Assembly: GCF_002313155.2 (NCBI RefSeq)
Contig: NZ_NWFK02000001.1
Coordinates: 1,860,001 to 1,924,000, forward strand
DNA: 64,000 nt
Direction: 5' to 3'
Source of the DNA: Psychrobacter sp. FDAARGOS_221
GTDB taxonomy: Bacteria; Pseudomonadota; Gammaproteobacteria; Pseudomonadales; Moraxellaceae
The notes under the pieces are model-generated. The model searched no databases, was not told the DNA's origin, and worked only from the letters and a program-made list of their open reading frames with translations. Positions 28,370 to 37,478 of this stretch are shown in pieces; positions within the stretch are counted from its first letter, which is position 1; each line of letters begins with the position of its first letter. Position numbers and translations under genes: made by a program.

Positions 28370-29008
28370 ATGAGCTTGATACTGCGCAAAACCATCTGTC
28401 TTGGCCTAGTGTTTGCCTCAACTTACAGTTTTGGCTGTTTGCCATTATCAGCCGATAACACGTTACTGGCACGATTAGAGAGCATCGAATCGGCCAATCA
28501 AGTGCCGTCTTATACTTCGGATAAAACCGGCTATCTTCTTAATCTGTCACAGCCTAAATTTGTGTTTGGCTCGATGTGGGATAGGCTAACCAAAACAGCA
28601 CCGCCGCAGCTTGAAGCGACGTTTCATCCAAACAATGTACAGCCGCCGCAGTTAGTCATCGCTCTAGCGGATACTTATAGTGACCCTAAGCCTGTGAAAT
28701 ATCGAGTTTATGCCATCGCTGCAGTGACTTGTGATAATGATGTGATTGAACTGGGTAAGCCGATATTGGCGCCGGACAATCCAGGTTGGAATCGACAGAC
28801 TCAGCAATGTGGTGCGAGTGCGTCGGCGGGTATTTTGGATGGGTTTGTTGGTGAGAAAAGCCAAGCCGATTATTTGGCACAGTTACAGGCCAAATATCCG
28901 ACTTGCGAGACGCTATACGCTGCATTTAGCAATGATCAGTCTGCTGAGGGCCGTTCTAATGATAGCCAAAAAGGGTTTTGGCACTGGCTTAAGCAGTTGT
29001 TTGGGTAG
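28370..29008 (+). CDS. Hypothetical exported protein, 212 aa
   Basis: The N-terminus MSLILRKTICLGLVFASTY resembles a signal peptide, possibly with cleavage after LPLSA (about residue 28). The mature part has a central beta-rich segment (VKYRVYAIAAVTC) and cysteines at about 120, 147 and 175. The C-terminus FWHWLKQLFG is amphipathic. AAACC is a poor ribosome site. The gene follows a membrane protein on the same strand. Function unknown. Confidence 0.65.
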   Translation: MSLILRKTICLGLVFASTYSFGCLPLSADNTLLARLESIESANQVPSYTSDKTGYLLNLSQPKFVFGSMWDRLTKTAPPQLEATFHPNNVQPPQLVIALADTYSDPKPVKYRVYAIAAVTCDNDVIELGKPILAPDNPGWNRQTQQCGASASAGILDGFVGEKSQADYLAQLQAKYPTCETLYAAFSNDQSAEGRSNDSQKGFWHWLKQLFG

Positions 29009-29045
29009 AGGCTTGAGAAAAGGTACAAGGTGCAACTTAGAGCAG

Positions 29046-29978
29046 TTACTTATTCCACAGGCTTCGGGTTAGTCTACCGGTTTGACTATAAATACCGACT
29101 TGATCGATAAAAGCTTCGTAATCCTGATTCTCTTCTACGATACGGTTCACTGAAAGCCAGTCAATATTAGTACGCTCTCGAGCAGGAATTAGAATTTGAC
29201 TGTCAAATAAAGACTGCTGGTTTAATAATAAAACACCAACGCCATGTAGCCCCGATAGCATTTGTAGTTCAGCTTCTACCGATGAATCCAAATGAGCGGT
29301 TACCAAATAAGCGAAATTTGCCCAGCTAGAGTTTGATACAGCTTGGAAGAAACTTTTGCGTACATTGCTTTTATTTAATGTCTTTTTGACCTCAAATGAC
29401 CACAGTCTGAAAAACGAGTCGTTACTACCTCGCACACAAGCACGAACCACATCGCTCCAACCTTTATCCAGTGTTTCTAAAGCGACGATATCTGGATGCA
29501 ACCAATGGTTACCTCCTGAACCACGCGTGTTTTTGGACCGACGCTCATCAATTCTACGGCAATACAAACCAACATCTTCTGACAAATAAGAGATGAGCAT
29601 CGGATATAAATCATGCTCTGTAAAAGAGGCGTCATTAGATGAGGTGTTATCTGCTACGTCCTCGTCATCACTATTGTCATCATCGTTCAGCAAGGTATTG
29701 TTTTGCAGTGTTTGCCAGTAGTATTTTCGAGGTCGTGGTTTGTCTTGAGTGGCAACATTAGGACACAAGCGTTTGGCAGCTTCAGTACGCTCACCGCCAA
29801 TCTCTGCGGCAAGCTGTACGATAAGATCTTCTTCGGTTTTATAACGAGGGTTAAGTCTTTTTTCAGCTAAGTCTTGTGGGTAACGGTCTAGGAATAGTTC
29901 TGCCAGTTGTCTTGCTGTAAACATCTGGTCTGGATAATCGCGTAAAGTTTCTATTATCATCTGAACACGAGTGGTCAT
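29046..29978 (-). CDS. HrgA-like protein (COG2958), winged helix plus putative PD-(D/E)XK nuclease
   Basis: The 310 residues match HrgA-type proteins as I recall them. An N-terminal HARE-type winged helix (about 1-90, FTARQLAELFLDRYP, then KYYWQTL) is followed by an acidic linker (about 98-118) and a C-terminal domain. In that domain I see HPDIVALE (Asp163), WSFEVKKTL (Glu196, Lys198) and FFQAVS (Gln212). This order and spacing look like a PD-(D/E)XK nuclease core. In Helicobacter, hrgA replaces a restriction gene, so a role in DNA restriction is plausible but unproven. No methylase lies beside it. Confidence 0.75.
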   Translation of the reverse strand: MTTRVQMIIETLRDYPDQMFTARQLAELFLDRYPQDLAEKRLNPRYKTEEDLIVQLAAEIGGERTEAAKRLCPNVATQDKPRPRKYYWQTLQNNTLLNDDDNSDDEDVADNTSSNDASFTEHDLYPMLISYLSEDVGLYCRRIDERRSKNTRGSGGNHWLHPDIVALETLDKGWSDVVRACVRGSNDSFFRLWSFEVKKTLNKSNVRKSFFQAVSNSSWANFAYLVTAHLDSSVEAELQMLSGLHGVGVLLLNQQSLFDSQILIPARERTNIDWLSVNRIVEENQDYEAFIDQVGIYSQTGRLTRSLWNK

Positions 29979-30096
29979 GTCATCTTCCTAGTATCTAATG
30001 TCGAATAAATAAGATTATAGCAGCCTAAAGCAAGCTTTTAACCCCTTTAGACTTATGACTTCATACAGGAGTGACATGACTTAAATAAACCCACAA

Positions 30097-31608
30097 TCAA
30101 GACCGATGAGCCACAGGCGTTGATTCCTCAGAGCGCTCCCAAGCAGTCGTCGGCTCATAATCACGGCAACAGGCATTACAGCCGCCATGAGCACGGTATC
30201 CTTCAGTAATTTGTGCGGCTTCTTTGGGCGGTAATACTTTACCTTTACGCCACGCACCATGTAGATACAGCCCTGCACCCATAATAGCCGTCGCCATCAT
30301 ACCCGCTGGGAATGACAGCCAAAGCGCATCGGAACCAAGCTTAGAATAAAAGCCAAAAGCAAAGCCAAGACGCACCGGATACATAGAGATAATCATCACG
30401 ATGAGTGGCCAAATCACATAGCCGTTAGCGCGCATGGCACCAAACAGAACCTGTGCGATGCCAAAGAATAAAAAGCCCCAGGTTGCCATCAGCTGAATAT
30501 GAGTGGCAATGGGCAGCGCGGTACTGTCATCGCCTAGGAATAGACTTAAAACCGGCTTATCAAAAATGGTCATCAGTCCAATCAGAGACCCTGTCAGTAC
30601 GATATTAAAGATAAGACCCCAACGTGTGATGCCGGATACTCTGTCCCACTGATTAGCGCCAATATTTTGAGCGACCATCGCACTTGCTGCCGCACTTAGC
30701 GCCATGGCTGGCATCTGCACATAAGTCCAAAGCTGCTGAGTGGCACTATAAGCCGCCGTCGTCTGCACGCCCTCACGGTTAATCAGCGACAGCATGGTCA
30801 ATGCCGCTGAAGAGATGACAATCATTTGCAGCCCCATCGGTAATCCTTTTGAAAACATCGATTTAAGGATATCTCGGTTAGGGCGTAAAAAGCGTAAATC
30901 AGACCTATTGAGCGCCAATACAGAGCCGCGCAAATACAAGGTGGTAATCATACCGACCAGCGCGACGGTGTTGGCAGTCGCTGTGGCAAAGGCTGAGCCA
31001 AAGATACCCCACTCAGGGAAGGGGCCGATGCCCATAATGAGTAGGGGTGTCAAAATCAAATCGATAGCCACGGATAACGCGATGAACCACAGTGGTGTTG
31101 TTGAGTCACCCGTTCCCCGCAGCGCCATCATCAGTAACGTAAAGGTCAGCGTGATTGGCATGGCAATAAAAATCATCCGCAAGTAGGTCAATGCCAAGTC
31201 AAAAGCACTGCTTGGCGTGCCTAATATTTCTAGCAGTAACGGCCCAAGCAGCCAACCGGTCGCCGCTAATATCATGCTTATCGGAACGATACTACCAAGC
31301 GCTGTGCCCAGTGTTCGCTTGACCATCACAGTGTCTTTTTGGCCGATGGCTTGACCAATCAAAATGGTAGAGGCCATGCCAAAGCCAAACACGAACGAGA
31401 TGAGGATAAACATTAAGATATTGCCATTGGTGGTGGCCGCAAGCGCTTCTTCACCCAAAAATCGGCCTACCCAGATGGCATTAATCGATCCATTTAACGA
31501 CTGTAATACCGATGATCCAAGTGTTGGTAGAGCGAATAGCAGCATCGTTTTGGCAATCGATCCTGAGGTTAGGTCACGTTTTTTGTCCCTGGGTATTGTG
31601 TCACGCAA
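30097..31608 (-). CDS. MATE-family efflux transporter
   Basis: This 503-residue inner-membrane multidrug/toxin exporter uses a Na+ or H+ gradient. It has 12 hydrophobic segments in two MatE halves (about 20-180 and 245-410). The first half begins TMLLFALPTLGSSVLQSLNG; NAIWVGRFLGEEALAA is a family signature. The C-terminal 50 residues extend past the last helix and include an unusual CNACCRDYE cluster. The start MRDTIPRDKKRDLTSG fits the family. The cargo is unknown. Confidence 0.92.
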   Translation of the reverse strand: MRDTIPRDKKRDLTSGSIAKTMLLFALPTLGSSVLQSLNGSINAIWVGRFLGEEALAATTNGNILMFILISFVFGFGMASTILIGQAIGQKDTVMVKRTLGTALGSIVPISMILAATGWLLGPLLLEILGTPSSAFDLALTYLRMIFIAMPITLTFTLLMMALRGTGDSTTPLWFIALSVAIDLILTPLLIMGIGPFPEWGIFGSAFATATANTVALVGMITTLYLRGSVLALNRSDLRFLRPNRDILKSMFSKGLPMGLQMIVISSAALTMLSLINREGVQTTAAYSATQQLWTYVQMPAMALSAAASAMVAQNIGANQWDRVSGITRWGLIFNIVLTGSLIGLMTIFDKPVLSLFLGDDSTALPIATHIQLMATWGFLFFGIAQVLFGAMRANGYVIWPLIVMIISMYPVRLGFAFGFYSKLGSDALWLSFPAGMMATAIMGAGLYLHGAWRKGKVLPPKEAAQITEGYRAHGGCNACCRDYEPTTAWERSEESTPVAHRS

Positions 31609-31921
31609 TGCGAATCCTTTTATGTCATCTAACAGGTTTAAGGGGAGGTCGATTGAATAAAAAGCCAGTAAGCCAAAGGCCAGTTATATTATTAAGTAGA
31701 AAGCTTATGTGCTTACTTGGGCTAAATCTGACTATGGTAAGAAATAAGGCGCGTAACGTCATTATTAGAGCTGTAATGATATTTGTATGCGGGTTACAAA
31801 GTGGCTTAGAAACAGAGTGTGAGGTAGGTAAGCACGGTAGCTATTAAGACTAGACAATAAAGATAGAACAATAAAAAAGAGCCATCAATAACGATGGCTC
31901 TTTGCTGTTCGGACACACAGA
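31609..31921. other. Intergenic region with terminator
   Basis: About 310 bases upstream of the MATE gene and downstream of the thioesterase gene. It contains the hairpin at 31873-31903, and otherwise no supported gene. Confidence 0.45.
31873..31903 (-). terminator. Terminator after the thioesterase-fold gene
   Basis: AGAGCCATC pairs with GATGGCTCT around a short loop, with an A-run on the plus strand that becomes a T-run on the minus strand just past the stop codon at 31922. Confidence 0.88.
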
Positions 31922-32464
31922 TTACATCTGCGGTGGCCACGGTCTATCCGCATCACTTTCAATCCATTCAGCAACATAGCCTGCTGGCGGTAAATCCCAA
32001 TTTGGTCTGCCAATGGCATCCAATACTTGTTGAGTGTCAATCACACGACCGCCTTTGGTCACACCGGTACGCAGCAGTGCCGATGAACACGGCTTGCCCT
32101 TAACCCACATTGACTGTTCAACATAAATCCAGCGCTCATCAATCGCCGCAATACGGGTCTTAATAGTCACCAAATCAAAGGCTCGAATACGCTTACGGTA
32201 TTGAATGGTGCTACCGGCAACGACCAATCCCCAACGCTTTTCCAGTAGCTTTTTGCCAAGCCCAGAGCGAATGGCAAAATCGGTACGGCCCAAGTCGTAT
32301 AAGGTAAATACACGGCCGTTATTCATCTCAAGATAGTTATCGATGTCGGTTAAGCTGCAACGAAACTGCATCTCTGCGACATCATCTAAGTCAACCGTAT
32401 CGCCCTGCTTGCGTGCTGCAATCGCTTTAACGATAGATTTTGTATAACGATAAAAGGGATACAT
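31922..32464 (-). CDS. Acyl-CoA thioesterase-like protein (hotdog fold)
   Basis: The 180-residue protein resembles the 4-hydroxybenzoyl-CoA thioesterase branch (thioesterase-like, THEM6-type): CSLTDIDNYLEMNNGRVFTLYDLGRTDF (in parts, about 52-79) is the helix and active-site region with Asp and Asn. RKRIRAFDLVTIKTRIAAID is the central strand pair. The substrate is unknown. It lies between the MATE gene and the hydrolase array, on the same strand as both. Confidence 0.8.
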   Translation of the reverse strand: MYPFYRYTKSIVKAIAARKQGDTVDLDDVAEMQFRCSLTDIDNYLEMNNGRVFTLYDLGRTDFAIRSGLGKKLLEKRWGLVVAGSTIQYRKRIRAFDLVTIKTRIAAIDERWIYVEQSMWVKGKPCSSALLRTGVTKGGRVIDTQQVLDAIGRPNWDLPPAGYVAEWIESDADRPWPPQM

Positions 32465-32594
32465 AAGTAGATCTCAAAATTGAAATAGGACACTGATTAT
32501 GCGCAAAAAAATCATCATTTCAAAGCATCAGGCGTGCCTAGTCCGTCATTAAAAGTGTCGGTTATTAAAATAATTTAGTCAGATCAGATCAGTA

Positions 32595-33623
32595 TCAACC
32601 ATCGATACCGACAGATTTAAAGTAAGCACTGACTGTTTCTGGTATCCAATTAATATCAAAACGTTTTTTGGTGACAGGGTCAGGCTTATGTTGATAACGC
32701 AAATAGCCAATGTGGCCGCCATGTGCTGTTTTTAACAGCGATACCTGATCGGAGACATCATTGGCAGTGGCAGTAAAGCCAATAAACGGATCATCATCTG
32801 CGCTAATTAGTAACAGCGGATGAGTAACATCAGCAAGGTAGGGCAGCGCGGATGAACGGCGATAATAGTCATTGTTCGAGCGGTAGCCGTGGCGTGGCGC
32901 GGTGAAGATGTGATCAAAGTCGCTGATACGGTCAACCGCTTTAATGGCGGCAATCTCTTCATCACTGATTTCGTTTTTTAGGGCTTTTTTGATAATAGGA
33001 TTGAGCAGATACGGGGTGTATATCTTTTGTCCTAAAAAGCGGTGCATATTCATTGCCGCAGATGACATATCAACCGGCGCAGAGATGGAGACCGCAGCGT
33101 TACAAATGGCATCATCACCATATTCACCCATATATTTGGCCAGTGCATTACCGCCAAGCGAAACCCCAACGGCGTAGATGTTGGCGTAATGTTGTTGCAG
33201 CTGGGTGAGCATATGATGTACTTCACCAGTATCACCGGCGTTATAAAACACTCGACCACTGGCAGGAATACCACCACAGCTACGGAAGTGAGCGACCACA
33301 AAGTGCCAGCCTTGAGCGTGAATGTAGTGCGCTAAGGCACGCGCATAATGACTGTCGCTACTGCCTTCCATCCCATGAAATAGCACAATCAATGGGGTGG
33401 TGTCTTTATCACTGCCTGTGATTGAGGCTGGCGGGTGCGCATCATAGAAGTCATAGGCCACATCGCTTTCATCCAGTGAGTCACGGTATATTTCACGTCG
33501 ATATGACGGCACTTCTGGTGCAAAAAACTTAGGCAGGATGGTTTGTAGGTGAGGGTTGGTTAACCAAAATGGAGGCTTAAACGTATGTGGTGGTTGAAAT
33601 TGAGATGCTGCTTGTGTGGTCAT
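32595..33623 (-). CDS. YheT-family alpha/beta hydrolase, copy 1
   Basis: This is a COG0429 alpha/beta hydrolase of 342 residues. It has LTNPHLQTILPKF near the start, the oxyanion segment LFHGMEGSS, nucleophile elbow GVSLGGN (Ser155), acid in ISADDDPFIG and base in HGGHIGYLRY. Family members are presumed esterases or thioesterases acting on unknown lipids. It is the last of four tandem paralogues on the minus strand. AAAGGTAG precedes the ATG. No signal peptide is seen, so it is cytoplasmic or peripheral. Confidence 0.92.
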   Translation of the reverse strand: MTTQAASQFQPPHTFKPPFWLTNPHLQTILPKFFAPEVPSYRREIYRDSLDESDVAYDFYDAHPPASITGSDKDTTPLIVLFHGMEGSSDSHYARALAHYIHAQGWHFVVAHFRSCGGIPASGRVFYNAGDTGEVHHMLTQLQQHYANIYAVGVSLGGNALAKYMGEYGDDAICNAAVSISAPVDMSSAAMNMHRFLGQKIYTPYLLNPIIKKALKNEISDEEIAAIKAVDRISDFDHIFTAPRHGYRSNNDYYRRSSALPYLADVTHPLLLISADDDPFIGFTATANDVSDQVSLLKTAHGGHIGYLRYQHKPDPVTKKRFDINWIPETVSAYFKSVGIDG

Positions 33624-33847
33624 AAATACTACCTTTTGTGTGAATAAAAAACAGCCCTGTTGTCAGCCGTTGGTCTGAGCCAGTGAGCTGATCCAATGCT
33701 TAACCAGTCGAGTCACTGATTGGGCAATGAATCGACTGGTTAACATTATTATGGGTGCTGTAGCCGTTGCTGTTGGTACTGCTGCTGTTGTTAATGCTGT
33801 TAAGGGTTCTATCATTGCACCTGCAACGCGGCTTATGCTTGAGGCTA

Positions 33848-34858
33848 TTATTGACCTTGTAAGCGTTGGAAGAACTGTAGCGTGGTTTCGGGGAACCAGG
33901 AGGCGTCGAGTTTCTTATTTTTCCAACGGATAAAGCCAATATGGCCGCCATATTTGGGCTGATAAAGAGTGACCTGCTCTGAGATATCACCCGGCGACGG
34001 AATAACCCCGACAAAGGGATCATCCTGCGCATTAATAATTAATGTGGGCTTGGCGATGTTATGCAAGTAGGGCATGGCTGACGCTTTATGGTAATAGTCG
34101 TTTTCTGAGCGATAACCATAACGAGGCGCTGTAAACACGCGGTCAAACTCACCAATATTGCGACTGGCCTTAATGTGCTGTATCTCCTCTTCGGTTAACT
34201 GCTGCGCTAACGCTTTGGAGACAATAGGGTTTAACAAATAAGGGGTATAAATCTTACGCCCCAAGAAGTTCTCCATGGCGGTGGCCGCAGAGGACAAATC
34301 AAGCGGGGCTGACAGGATAGTAGCCGCATCACACACGGCCTGCTGTGCATACTCACCCATATATTTGGCCAAGGTGTTGCCGCCCAGCGAGATGCCAACG
34401 GCATAGATGGTCTCATAGTATTGCGACAGATGTTGCAGGGCGTGATGTGTCTCTATGGTGTCGCCGGCACTGTATAACAAGGGTCCTTTTGCATCGACAC
34501 CGCCGCAGCTACGGGTGTGCGCAACCACAAAATGCCAGCCCTGTTGATGGACAAACTTCGATAAGGTGCGCGCGTAATGACTCTGACTGCTGCCTTCCAT
34601 ACCGTGAAACAATACGACCAAAGGTGTCGATGAACGCTGAGTAGAGGCCGGCAGTGTATCGGCTGCATTATTGATATTGGTGGCATCAATAAAGTCATAA
34701 GCTACTTCGCTCTCATCACGCGAGTCGAGTACCAAGTCACGGCGATAAGGCGGTGGCTCGGGCATGATGTATTTGGGCAAAATGGTTTGCAAATGCGGAT
34801 TGCGCAGCCAAATGGGAGGATCAAACGCTGCGGGTATAAACGGAATCGGTGTCGGCAT
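33848..34858 (-). CDS. YheT-family alpha/beta hydrolase, copy 2
   Basis: This second tandem paralogue has 336 residues. LRNPHLQTILPKYI, LFHGMEGSSQS, GISLGGN, NAQDDPFVG and YGGHIGFIRW carry the same catalytic set. It has a longer insertion after YDFIDA (NINNAADTLP). The ribosome site is weak. The spacing to copy 1 is 224 bases with no gene between. By eye it is closer to copies 3 and 4 than to copy 1. Confidence 0.92.
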   Translation of the reverse strand: MPTPIPFIPAAFDPPIWLRNPHLQTILPKYIMPEPPPYRRDLVLDSRDESEVAYDFIDATNINNAADTLPASTQRSSTPLVVLFHGMEGSSQSHYARTLSKFVHQQGWHFVVAHTRSCGGVDAKGPLLYSAGDTIETHHALQHLSQYYETIYAVGISLGGNTLAKYMGEYAQQAVCDAATILSAPLDLSSAATAMENFLGRKIYTPYLLNPIVSKALAQQLTEEEIQHIKASRNIGEFDRVFTAPRYGYRSENDYYHKASAMPYLHNIAKPTLIINAQDDPFVGVIPSPGDISEQVTLYQPKYGGHIGFIRWKNKKLDASWFPETTLQFFQRLQGQ

Positions 34859-34968
34859 AGGCGTTGGTTAATCTGTGAGCTTGTTGTTATAGGACTGAGT
34901 TATGGGACTGAATTATAGGACTGATGTTATTAATATACTTTAAATCATGTGTTTAGTATTTTATACGC

Positions 34969-35967
34969 TTATAACGAGCCATGCAGATTTTTGAAGAATT
35001 TTAACGACGCCTCAGGCATCCAATTGGCATTAATCTTTTTGTTCTCCCAATGGATAAAGCCAATATGGCCGCCATGCTTAGATTCACACAGCAGCACATT
35101 GTCCGAAATATCTGCTTGGGTAGGAATAATACCCAAGAAAGGATCATCCAGCGCGCTAATAATCAGAGTAGGCTTTTTGATGGCAACCAGATGCGGCATG
35201 GCGGATGCTTGACGGTAATAGTCATTCTTGGAGCGATAACCATGGCGCGGCGCAGTGAATACTTGATCAAAGTCGCTCAAGCGACGACAGGCTTTAATAC
35301 CAGCTAATTCTTCCTCTGACAGCGCATACTGTAAGGCTTTATTGACGATAGGGTTAAGCAAATAAGGGGTATATACTCGGCGCCCTAATAGCTTATCCAT
35401 TGCCATCGACCATGACGCCAACTCAAGCGGTGCTGAGACGATACTGGCGGCATCACATAAGGCGTCATCGCCATATTCGCCGACATATTTTGCCAATACA
35501 TTGCCGCCCAATGAGGTACCGACCGCATATACCGTTTCATAGCGTTTGGTTAAATATTCAAGTGAGTGGTGTAGCTCAAGCGTATCGCCGGCTTCATAAA
35601 ACACATTGCCATTGACGCGCGTGCCGCCACAGCTGCGGAAGTGGGCGACCACATAATGCCAACCTTGGGCGTGAACGTAATGACCTAAAGTGCGGGCATA
35701 GTGGCTTTGGCTACTGCCTTCAAGGCCATGGAATAAGACTACCACCGGTCTTTTATAGCGTTTGCCTTCAGCAGGTGCCGGCTCAGAGGCGTCATAAAAA
35801 TCATAGGCCACTTCACTTTCATTGAGTGAATCCAAAAGCAATGCCCGGCGATAAAGCGGAGCATCTGCCATAGTGAATTTGGGCAATATGGTTTGGATAT
35901 GGGGGTTGGCAAGCCAAAACGGTGTTTTAAAAGGTTTGATATTAAAGTCAGCTAATGAGTTCAGCAT
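34969..35967 (-). CDS. YheT-family alpha/beta hydrolase, copy 3
   Basis: The catalytic set is GTSLGGN, SALDDPFLG and HGGHIGFIHW, with LANPHIQTILPKF near the N-terminus. I place the start at the ATG at 35967 (332 residues) rather than at the longer alternative at 36081, because a good promoter (36020-36048) lies between them. The shorter protein also matches the length of its paralogues. The extra residues of the longer frame look non-coding. It has its own promoter, so it may be expressed apart from copy 4. Confidence 0.9.
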   Translation of the reverse strand: MLNSLADFNIKPFKTPFWLANPHIQTILPKFTMADAPLYRRALLLDSLNESEVAYDFYDASEPAPAEGKRYKRPVVVLFHGLEGSSQSHYARTLGHYVHAQGWHYVVAHFRSCGGTRVNGNVFYEAGDTLELHHSLEYLTKRYETVYAVGTSLGGNVLAKYVGEYGDDALCDAASIVSAPLELASWSMAMDKLLGRRVYTPYLLNPIVNKALQYALSEEELAGIKACRRLSDFDQVFTAPRHGYRSKNDYYRQASAMPHLVAIKKPTLIISALDDPFLGIIPTQADISDNVLLCESKHGGHIGFIHWENKKINANWMPEASLKFFKNLHGSL

Positions 35968-36019
35968 GGGATAACAGGTCTCGTTTTTATAATAAAAATG
36001 ACAAGCTGGATTGGCATTC

Positions 36020-36048
36020 ATTATAAAGTGAATATTTTCAGTGTACAA
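36020..36048 (-). promoter_or_regulatory. Sigma-70 type promoter before hydrolase copy 3
   Basis: On the minus strand TTGTAC (36048-36043) and a perfect TATAAT (36025-36020) are separated by exactly 17 bases. It lies about 50 bases before the chosen start codon. Confidence 0.7.
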
Positions 36049-36098
36049 TTGATTACTGAAAATATTATTTGTCGAGACCAATAACCGCGCTCAATTAA

Positions 36099-37058
36099 TT
36101 AATGTGGTAACTCTGACTCTGTGACGGCTTCGATAAACTGTACGATGGTTTCTGGTATCCAGTTGGTGTCGAGACGCTTGTGCTGCCAACGTATAAAACC
36201 AATATGACCGCCATGAGCCGGCTCGTATAACACCACACTGTCAGAAATATCGCCTAAAGTGGGCTTAATACCTAAGAAGGGATCGTCTTTTGCAGTAATA
36301 ATTAAAGTCGGTTTACGGATCTTATGTAGATGCGGCAATGCTGAGGCTTGACGATAATAGTCATAAGGAGAGCGATAGCCGAGACGGGGCACTGTAAAGA
36401 TTTCATCGAATTCAGCAATACGCTGGGTGGCTTCGATACGAGCCAATTCATTGAGATCAAGCTGTTGATCGAGCACCTTATGCAGCATCGGGTTTAATAA
36501 ATAAGGGGTGTACAGTTTGCGACCAAAGAAGCTTTCCATCGCTGTGGTGGCCGACGCTAAATCAAGCGGTGCTGATATCACAGTGGCTGATTCACAAATG
36601 GCATCGACGCCATAATCACTCATATATTTGGCCAATAAGTTACCGCCTAAAGAGACACCAGCCGCATGAATGGTTTCATAGCGCTTGGCCAATAGCTGTA
36701 AGTTGTAATGGGTTTCTGTGCTGTCGCCGGCGTGATAGACCACATCATCACGCACTTCGACCCCGCCACAGCTGCGAAAGTGGGCAACCACAAAGTGCCA
36801 GCCGCGTGCTCTGACATAAGCGGCCATATTACGCGCATAATGGCTTTGACTGCTGCCTTCCATACCGTGAAATAAGACCAATAATGGCGTTTTGTAGCGG
36901 CTGCCATCTGCTGCATGTAGCTCATCTGTGTCTAAAAAGTCGTAGACGACGTCGCTTTTGTCTGCGGCATCTGGGACAAGTTCGCGTCGATAAGGTGGCT
37001 GCTGTTTGATGACTAATTTGGGCAATATGGTTTGGATGTGCGGATTATTTAACCACAT
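36099..37058 (-). CDS. YheT-family alpha/beta hydrolase, copy 4, likely with a frameshifted N-terminus
   Basis: This is the most upstream paralogue, with catalytic segments GVSLGGN, TAKDDPFLG and HGGHIGFIRW intact. The frame has only one start, the ATG at 37058 in MWLNNPHIQTILPK, which has no ribosome site. In-frame codons upstream (NFKPTPFDPR) continue the paralogue pattern to a stop without any start. Another ATG at 37144, in a different frame, opens MSIPIENIKIPTAPLAHT. A one-base lesion near 37090 therefore probably separates the true N-terminus from the body. It could be a weakly translated gene or a sequencing error. Confidence 0.75.
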   Translation of the reverse strand: MWLNNPHIQTILPKLVIKQQPPYRRELVPDAADKSDVVYDFLDTDELHAADGSRYKTPLLVLFHGMEGSSQSHYARNMAAYVRARGWHFVVAHFRSCGGVEVRDDVVYHAGDSTETHYNLQLLAKRYETIHAAGVSLGGNLLAKYMSDYGVDAICESATVISAPLDLASATTAMESFFGRKLYTPYLLNPMLHKVLDQQLDLNELARIEATQRIAEFDEIFTVPRLGYRSPYDYYRQASALPHLHKIRKPTLIITAKDDPFLGIKPTLGDISDSVVLYEPAHGGHIGFIRWQHKRLDTNWIPETIVQFIEAVTESELPH

Positions 37059-37478
37059 CCGCGGGTCGAAAGGGGTAGGCTTAAAGTTTAAGTATGAGCG
37101 AGCGGTGCGGTGGGGATTTTAATGTTTTCAATGGGTATACTCATGGCGGGCATCTTAGTTATTATCTGATTCGTTATGGGTGAACGATGGATATGGGTTT
37201 ATATTTATAATGAAAGCAGCAGGTGTTTGTACAAAGGTATCTGTATATGGTTGCTATTGACTGGGGTTTATTTTTAGCCAAAAAATGAATGAAGGTGTTG
37301 ACAGCATAGCAGTTTTTGAAGCGTGGGCGTGTGGTGGCAGTGTACAAAAGCTTTAGGTGGCGCTGACTGTTTGTATATCGATTAATTATTGCTAGTATTC
37401 ATCGTATAACCAATAACTAAAGTTGGTAAGTCTAACAACGGCAATTTAAATCCAATATAAACAACAAGGTGCAAATCA
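37059..37478. other. Intergenic region upstream of the hydrolase array
   Basis: The first 86 bases hold the presumed lost N-terminus of hydrolase copy 4 (ATG at 37144). The rest, divergent to the Sel1 gene, shows no supported gene. Confidence 0.45.

Noticed and set aside
33727..33933. Plus-strand 68-codon frame in the gap between hydrolase copies 1 and 2
   Set aside because: It has no ribosome site, a GTT-repeat-like composition, and its 3' part runs antisense through the end of hydrolase copy 2.
35968..36081. Longer start for hydrolase copy 3
   Set aside because: A good promoter lies within this stretch and the added residues do not match the paralogues.
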